Assembly (NCBI GenBank): GCA_015350385.1
Contig: WNKI01000003.1
Span: 188,644-252,643 of the forward strand
Direction of reading: 5' to 3'
Origin: Aculops lycopersici
Lineage: Eukaryota; Arthropoda; Arachnida; Trombidiformes; Eriophyidae
DNA: 64,000 nucleotides
Shown here: positions 58,975 through 64,000 of the stretch, in pieces
Layout of the letters: every line of letters begins with the position of its first letter
How positions within the stretch are numbered: position 1 is the first letter of the stretch
Translations under genes and position numbers: made by a program
Notes under the pieces: model-generated
Told to the model about the DNA's origin: nothing
Databases searched by the model: none
The model's input: the letters and a program-made list of their open reading frames with translations, nothing else

Positions 58975-61824
58975 ATGAGCAAACTCTTGATACTTCCAGT
59001 CGCTCAGAAGGTTGGACTGATTGAATGTTGTTATTTTGTTACACTGTTGCTAGCACTAATCCATCAAAATAGAATAGGTGCGCAGATAGCCACCTCCACT
59101 CCCCAGACAGTAGCGCCGTCGCTGGCGACAACTAGAAAAGTATTATCTAGCCAGAATGTCGCCAGTTCAACGAGTGCATTTTCTCCGACCACTCCATCGA
59201 GCCGGATCTCAACAAGTGGCTTGTCAGGTGTCGAGGTCAGCACGAGTAGCGGCCAGTCGAGCGCGTCGTCCGCCACTGCTGTGACAACAACAACCTCAAC
59301 CACGACCGGAGTTCCGCCTTCGGCTCAGCCAAAATTCTTAAAATTTACCCTTGTTGCAGGAAAGTTTTGGAAATTCAACATCAAAGCTAGCAGCTTCTCA
59401 TCTAGTCACAAAGAGAAAGAATTGCGCTTGCACAAAATAGTGTCTGCAACTAACTATATTATTGACGATGACAATTGGTTCCAGTATAATCCACAGCAAC
59501 AACAATTGTTTGCCTGGCCAAGTCTCTCCACAGCACCCGCAACTTATTACTTTGTTTTGATCCCATCAAGTATAGATTTAGAGGCCGATGGTGAGAACAA
59601 TATCAGTGGATTAGATATAGCTGCCAATATTGTTGTAGAGTTGATTAAGCCTGTTTATCAGGGTGGGTCACGAAGATCTGAGTTAATCGACCAATTTATT
59701 GATTACAAATTCTCACTTGATTATTTACATCGCCACTCATCGCATACATTATTGTTACAGCAAATAATATCGGTATTCGATTACTTATCCAGGAGTCCTA
59801 ACCATCAGCAATCAACAAGCAACTCTCATCTAGCTCATCTGTTGACTTCTACAACGACGACTACCAGTCTGCCTGGTAACTATGGAATCAATCAGCAAGG
59901 GACCAAGTATTCACCGAAACTGAGCGAGATACTTCTCATAAATTCCAACTATTCTATAACTGATGATTTATTCTCTATAACGTGGTCTATACACCCATCG
60001 CTTGTAAACAATACAATTAGCCCCATCAGCGAATGTCGAGTGGCAAGCATCAATGATACAATTGCAAAGTTAGCTGGCTCAGCATCTGGCTATCTACCAA
60101 CTGAGGATGAGAATGTTATCGAGCTGCCCTTGGATACATCTACAATAAGCTCACAAGCTATCTTGCCAACTGAGAAAGGAAATCACGCAGTAAAGTTGAA
60201 ATTGAATAGTGTTTGTCAGAGACCAAAGATACTCGAGGAGTTGGGATTGCATGTTATCCCAAGCACAAGTCCAGAGGATGTCAGAATTAACGCTGCCGAT
60301 TGGAACACCGATAAGGAAACGAGCAACAATACTGTCGATACTCAAGCACCAGTAAGTACAAATAATAGTGTCGGTAGCAGCTCTAGATCTATTAAGAGTG
60401 ATGCGGCTACGCGCTCAATATCATCTGAACATCAAGCAAAACCAACAAATGAACAAGCAAACTTATCTAATATCAGTATTAGCTCATCATCAACCGAAAA
60501 AACACTTGTTCCAGTGGAAACAAATGAGCAGCCTGTAACAAAAAAAGAGATAGTAGCTACAAGCAATATCAACCCACCACGTTCTGTGATTAACGAATCC
60601 GAACTAGCTGTTGTGGTGGCAGCAACCTCAAGTTTGGCATCTACTACGACAGAAATTACAATAGCAAGTTCGAAGCCAGACCAATCGACAGTCAATTCAA
60701 AGTCAATTCAGTATAGCGAGACTTCACCGGAAATTTCATCGGTTTCCTCATCGACACTAGATTCCGCGACATCAGACTCGTTGCCGCCGCTTGCAACCAC
60801 AACAAGTTCTTCAGAAGCCAATTCTAGTGCGAGTTCAGAGGTATCAAAACCGTTAGTGACAACAGTAGGACCCACAACTACAACTTTAAATTCCATTGGC
60901 GTGGGCGAGCCCACAAAAGTGGCCGAAGATTTGTTCGCCAAATCACCGCCTTTAAAGGAGCAACAACATAACAATCTGGAAAATGCACAAACACAGCAGC
61001 GGTCACAACAGCAACCACCACAGCAACAACAAACAACAAAAATGCAACCTCAAGCCAAGTCATTTGCAAACTTTCTCGACGCAAATGACTCTAATTTGAA
61101 TAGTTTCAATTATAGCAGTGATAGTTCTAGCAATATGACAACAACTAGCCCAGAAGCTACTGTTGCAGCGAACATATCGGCTGCAAGTATATCACTTTAT
61201 AATTCCACAACTGCAAGTCCACCACTTGCTCTACCTGAATCAAGTCTCAATGAAGATTTCATGGGTATCCTCAAAGACAGCACTGACTATTTAGTGGCCA
61301 GAATTGTGCCAATATCTATTGTGATTGGTGGTATATTGTTGCTAAGTATTATTTATGCCCTATGTATGCTGTGCATCAAGAGAAAGAAATCCAAACAAGT
61401 TCAGTTAAGCGATAGATTTGGATTCAGGTATGGAAGTGAGCGCCGTGTATTCCTCAAAAATAGTTCTAAGCCAGTGATATTAGAAGCCGATCAAAAGTCC
61501 CTTTCGATGGGTGGAACTCCTCAGCACAAAGCCAACAAGTCAAAAGCAAAGTCAAGAACAGATAATGAAGTTGAAGCGATTGCCATGAACAATTACTCTG
61601 ACCCAATTAGTCCACCCCGTACCCAATACAAACCAGTGCCAACTAAAGACACCAACTATCGCAACCAATGTACAGAGGGCTTCTTCTTAGACTCAACTAG
61701 TCGAAATCTATTGAGCGATGGTGGTTATGGAAGAGGCGAGGGGTGTGATACCGAAGGAGGTCAGGGAGATTGTGGAGGATATGGCGGCGGAGATTGCGGC
61801 GGAGATGGTGGCGGGGGCGACTGA
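58975..61824 (+). CDS. DAG1: Dystroglycan-like transmembrane receptor
   Basis: The 949-residue protein has an N-terminal hydrophobic signal (CYFVTLLLALIHQ) and an S/T-rich segment. A cadherin-like dystroglycan domain follows (about residues 120-205: GKFWKFNIKASSFSSSHKEK, DDDNWFQYNPQQQQLFAWPS), aligning with the domain of dystroglycan that holds WVQFNSNSQLMYGLP. An SEA-like part with ITDDLFSITWSIHPSLVNNT and conserved cysteines comes next, then a long S/T-rich mucin-like stretch, a helix at about 775-797 and the tail RKKSKQVQL and FLKNSSKPVILEAD, comparable to CYRKKRKGKLTL and FIKKGVPIIFADE. Dystroglycan links matrix laminin to dystrophin. The alpha N-terminal domain and a C-terminal PPxY motif are not visible. 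The end is Gly/Asp-rich. Confidence 0.7.
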   Translation: MSKLLILPVAQKVGLIECCYFVTLLLALIHQNRIGAQIATSTPQTVAPSLATTRKVLSSQNVASSTSAFSPTTPSSRISTSGLSGVEVSTSSGQSSASSATAVTTTTSTTTGVPPSAQPKFLKFTLVAGKFWKFNIKASSFSSSHKEKELRLHKIVSATNYIIDDDNWFQYNPQQQQLFAWPSLSTAPATYYFVLIPSSIDLEADGENNISGLDIAANIVVELIKPVYQGGSRRSELIDQFIDYKFSLDYLHRHSSHTLLLQQIISVFDYLSRSPNHQQSTSNSHLAHLLTSTTTTTSLPGNYGINQQGTKYSPKLSEILLINSNYSITDDLFSITWSIHPSLVNNTISPISECRVASINDTIAKLAGSASGYLPTEDENVIELPLDTSTISSQAILPTEKGNHAVKLKLNSVCQRPKILEELGLHVIPSTSPEDVRINAADWNTDKETSNNTVDTQAPVSTNNSVGSSSRSIKSDAATRSISSEHQAKPTNEQANLSNISISSSSTEKTLVPVETNEQPVTKKEIVATSNINPPRSVINESELAVVVAATSSLASTTTEITIASSKPDQSTVNSKSIQYSETSPEISSVSSSTLDSATSDSLPPLATTTSSSEANSSASSEVSKPLVTTVGPTTTTLNSIGVGEPTKVAEDLFAKSPPLKEQQHNNLENAQTQQRSQQQPPQQQQTTKMQPQAKSFANFLDANDSNLNSFNYSSDSSSNMTTTSPEATVAANISAASISLYNSTTASPPLALPESSLNEDFMGILKDSTDYLVARIVPISIVIGGILLLSIIYALCMLCIKRKKSKQVQLSDRFGFRYGSERRVFLKNSSKPVILEADQKSLSMGGTPQHKANKSKAKSRTDNEVEAIAMNNYSDPISPPRTQYKPVPTKDTNYRNQCTEGFFLDSTSRNLLSDGGYGRGEGCDTEGGQGDCGGYGGGDCGGDGGGGD

Positions 61825-62043
61825 TATAGATATACTGAAAATTAGAATCCAAAAGGAATATAACAATCGATGTTTGTTGTTTCGGATAATGATCATATTT
61901 GATTAGGCCAATCCTATGGTCTGGCTAATATACTGTAATCAAATCTGGAGTAAAAAAACGCGTGTTGCACACATGGCTACCTGCAATAGGTGGTGTAATT
62001 GTTCCTATAGCAGTATTGTATATAGTTGATACTTTTATTCATC

Positions 62044-64000
62044 TTATTGCAATTGTTCGTTTGCTACAGCAGAATAATACCTGTTTGGATCTAAATTTGT
62101 ACCTATGGCAGTGGTTGCAGCATCTTGTGGACAATAGTAAGCTGAGTATATGTTACCATCAGATCCGTCAAAGGTGCCAGTGTTCCAAGAGCCAGCCCAG
62201 CTCAGATTGTAGTTGTCTGCGTCGTTCATTTGGTTTAATTGAGTATCACTGGAATGCTTTTGCAGCGGAAGCTCTGCAATTGAGGGAAACTTTGTATCCA
62301 TATCGATAAGAGATTCATGTTGCTGAGAATTATTGATTATACGGGCACTTGCCAATGGTGCCGGGTTGTCATCGCTCAAGTCTATCAGTGGAGGCTCGTC
62401 ATCGAGTCTATTATTTCCGAATTCAATTGATTGCGATCTAAACACCGGCTTCTGTACTAAATTCTTATTTTTCAAGTTCGCCGGCTCATTGCAAAACTTT
62501 TGATAGGAGTGAGGAAGGATGAGTTCATGTTGTCCGGTAGCTGGATGATTGAAGCCCATCATCCTGAGAAACTTGGATTTTGTTTTGCCTTGAGCATTCG
62601 CTCGATTCTTCGCGAGCGCCAAGTTATATCCATCTAATGGGCCAAAAGAGCTTATATCCTCGCTATCCAATGGATTCTTCAGATACATATGATCGATAAA
62701 CCTCGGACTACCCCACTTACCGTCTGGACCACAGTGGCCCGTATGAACGAAACTATTTTCTAAAGGTTTGCTAATCAACTTGTCGGGTCTCTTGCATCGC
62801 TTGGAACCCCAAACTGTGGCCCAGATAGTTGCCGAGAGCGGAAACCAGCCGATATCGAAGGTTCGGCCATTCTGTCCTTTCCACCAATATCTCTCAGGCT
62901 CACCATCAATGACCGTGATCAGGTCGTCTACTTCGCAAAGGAGTAATTTTCTATTTCTGAGATCAGATTCCTCGCCGGTGACCGATCGGGCGGACAGTGT
63001 CCCTAGAGTACCTAAACTCTCCGAGCCTTTGTTCTCTCGTTCCATGATCGGTTTTACGACCCGAAGTTGCAGTTGTTGCGAAGTCGATAACAACTGATAG
63101 AGAGCTGAAAAGCTTGGCCTCTTTGCCGGGTCTGTATTCCAACATTGCAACATTATTTGGTAGATCATTGTTGGACAAGCGTCCGGACATGGCAATCTTT
63201 TATCTTGTGAGCTAATGTTGTCTAAGATTTCATTCAGGTTCAATCCTACCCACGGCTCTTTGCCAAATGAAAACATCTCCCATAGGGTCACACCAAACAT
63301 GTAAACATCTGATAGATTGCTGAATTGCCTAAATCTCAGAGACTCGGGAGCACACCATGGATAAGGTATCTTGGTTCGCTCACTCATAACATAGTGATCC
63401 TCCTGGGTGGGTATAGTTCTCATTAAACCCAAATCTCCGATTAGAATCTTATTTCCATGAGTTATAAATATGTTTCTAGTAGCAAGATCTCGATGAATAA
63501 ATCTTCTCGATTCGAGGTACCTCATACCACAGGCTATCTGCTGACTAAAGCTTGTGAGTTGGAATAATCTAGTATGTCCATTCTCCCGGCGGAGCTTATC
63601 TCTTAAATTACCAAAAGGCGCTAGTTCAGTCACCATCATCATAGGCGAGGATAGAACAACACCATAAAGTTTGATAATATGTGGGTGATTCAATTGGTGC
63701 ATAACACTTATCTCCTTGACAAAATCATCGAACGAGGCGCCGGGTTCCGCCATCAAGTCTTTGCGTAATATTTTCAGCGCGACATCAATACGTCTCTTAT
63801 TTGGTGTGGTCCATTCTCCTTTTTTCACAACCCCATGAACACCATGACCTATCTCCTCCTTAATAGTAATTTGATCAGCGCCTATGAGACAGGTCAGTCG
63901 GCCAAACTCGGAGTTTGACTGTCCATCATGTGAGGTGCAAGCATCATACGAGGGTGAGTTTTGGCTTTCTTGTTTGTTCTTCGAAGAGTTGTTTGTAGAA
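62044..64000 (-). CDS. TNK2: ACK-family non-receptor tyrosine kinase (5' partial)
   Basis: The frame continues to the right edge, so the N-terminus (normally a SAM-like region) is outside the window. Visible are the glycine-rich loop GHGVHGVVKKGE just above 63830, VALKIL with the ATP lysine, HRDLATRN, and the activation segment with GDLGLMRTIPTQEDHYVM. After WCAPESLRFRQFSNLSDVYM and VTLWEMFSFGKEPWVGLN come an SH3 domain (LLLCEVDDLITVIDG, RYWWKGQNGRTFDIGWFP) and a CRIB motif (ISKPLENSFVHTGHCGPDG) for Cdc42-GTP. Kinase-SH3-CRIB order is diagnostic of ACK. DFG is DLG here. The C-terminal tail is shorter than in vertebrate ACK1. ACK acts in Cdc42 and receptor trafficking signalling. Confidence 0.95.
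   Translation of the reverse strand, partial: STNNSSKNKQESQNSPSYDACTSHDGQSNSEFGRLTCLIGADQITIKEEIGHGVHGVVKKGEWTTPNKRRIDVALKILRKDLMAEPGASFDDFVKEISVMHQLNHPHIIKLYGVVLSSPMMMVTELAPFGNLRDKLRRENGHTRLFQLTSFSQQIACGMRYLESRRFIHRDLATRNIFITHGNKILIGDLGLMRTIPTQEDHYVMSERTKIPYPWCAPESLRFRQFSNLSDVYMFGVTLWEMFSFGKEPWVGLNLNEILDNISSQDKRLPCPDACPTMIYQIMLQCWNTDPAKRPSFSALYQLLSTSQQLQLRVVKPIMERENKGSESLGTLGTLSARSVTGEESDLRNRKLLLCEVDDLITVIDGEPERYWWKGQNGRTFDIGWFPLSATIWATVWGSKRCKRPDKLISKPLENSFVHTGHCGPDGKWGSPRFIDHMYLKNPLDSEDISSFGPLDGYNLALAKNRANAQGKTKSKFLRMMGFNHPATGQHELILPHSYQKFCNEPANLKNKNLVQKPVFRSQSIEFGNNRLDDEPPLIDLSDDNPAPLASARIINNSQQHESLIDMDTKFPSIAELPLQKHSSDTQLNQMNDADNYNLSWAGSWNTGTFDGSDGNIYSAYYCPQDAATTAIGTNLDPNRYYSAVANEQLQ

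Overview
The window is nuclear DNA of an animal, most likely an arthropod. An acarine (mite) would fit the compact genome with few, short introns, but the sequence alone does not prove it. The evidence for an animal is GT-AG introns of about 60-150 bp, canonical AATAAA poly(A) signals, a U6 snRNA with a TATA-type pol III promoter, a tRNA-Ala(AGC), and many orthologues of metazoan proteins. Most genes are single-exon. Gene structures with introns were worked out by hand from donor and acceptor sites and frame continuity.

Left part (1-25.9 kb). An ADAMTS-like TSR/Ig protein is cut by the left edge. Two tandem secreted low-complexity proteins follow on the minus strand, then a WIP/verprolin-like protein. 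The RNA polymerase III subunit POLR3H runs into a LAMP-like lysosomal membrane protein through an unusual chain of overlapping stop and start codons. Next come WASHC1 and MYD88 (convergent), an unrecognised basic protein, an STMP1-type microprotein, a truncated PMP34 carrier sharing a CTAG with an ELOVL elongase, a four-exon 4TM protein, an unrecognised membrane protein, a U6 snRNA gene and an SDR16C dehydrogenase.

Middle part (26-47 kb). A 4-kb gene-free stretch holds a 186-bp near-perfect inverted repeat. It is followed by an ESE/ELF3-like ETS factor, mevalonate kinase, LAMTOR2, a short POMP-like protein, tRNA-Ala, an NFATC2IP (NIP45) homologue, RPL9 and eEF1B-beta (divergent pair), a polyQ/polyH zinc-finger protein, a 4-kb low-complexity upstream region, RTRAF, COX20 and a SAM-domain protein of the C19orf47 type.

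Right part (46.7-64 kb). A four-exon gene joins a Rap-GAP domain to a BTB-BACK module. Nearly 8 kb of mostly non-coding DNA follows, with a few possible exons, a sulfite-oxidase-like leader fragment and a 59-codon ORF. A dystroglycan-like receptor and an ACK-family tyrosine kinase cut by the right edge close the window.

The genes form no single pathway. Themes that recur are actin control (WIP, WASH, ACK), the lysosome (LAMP, LAMTOR2, WASH), and mitochondrial or peroxisomal small proteins (STMP1, COX20, PMP34). No defence island, virus or toxin locus was recognised.
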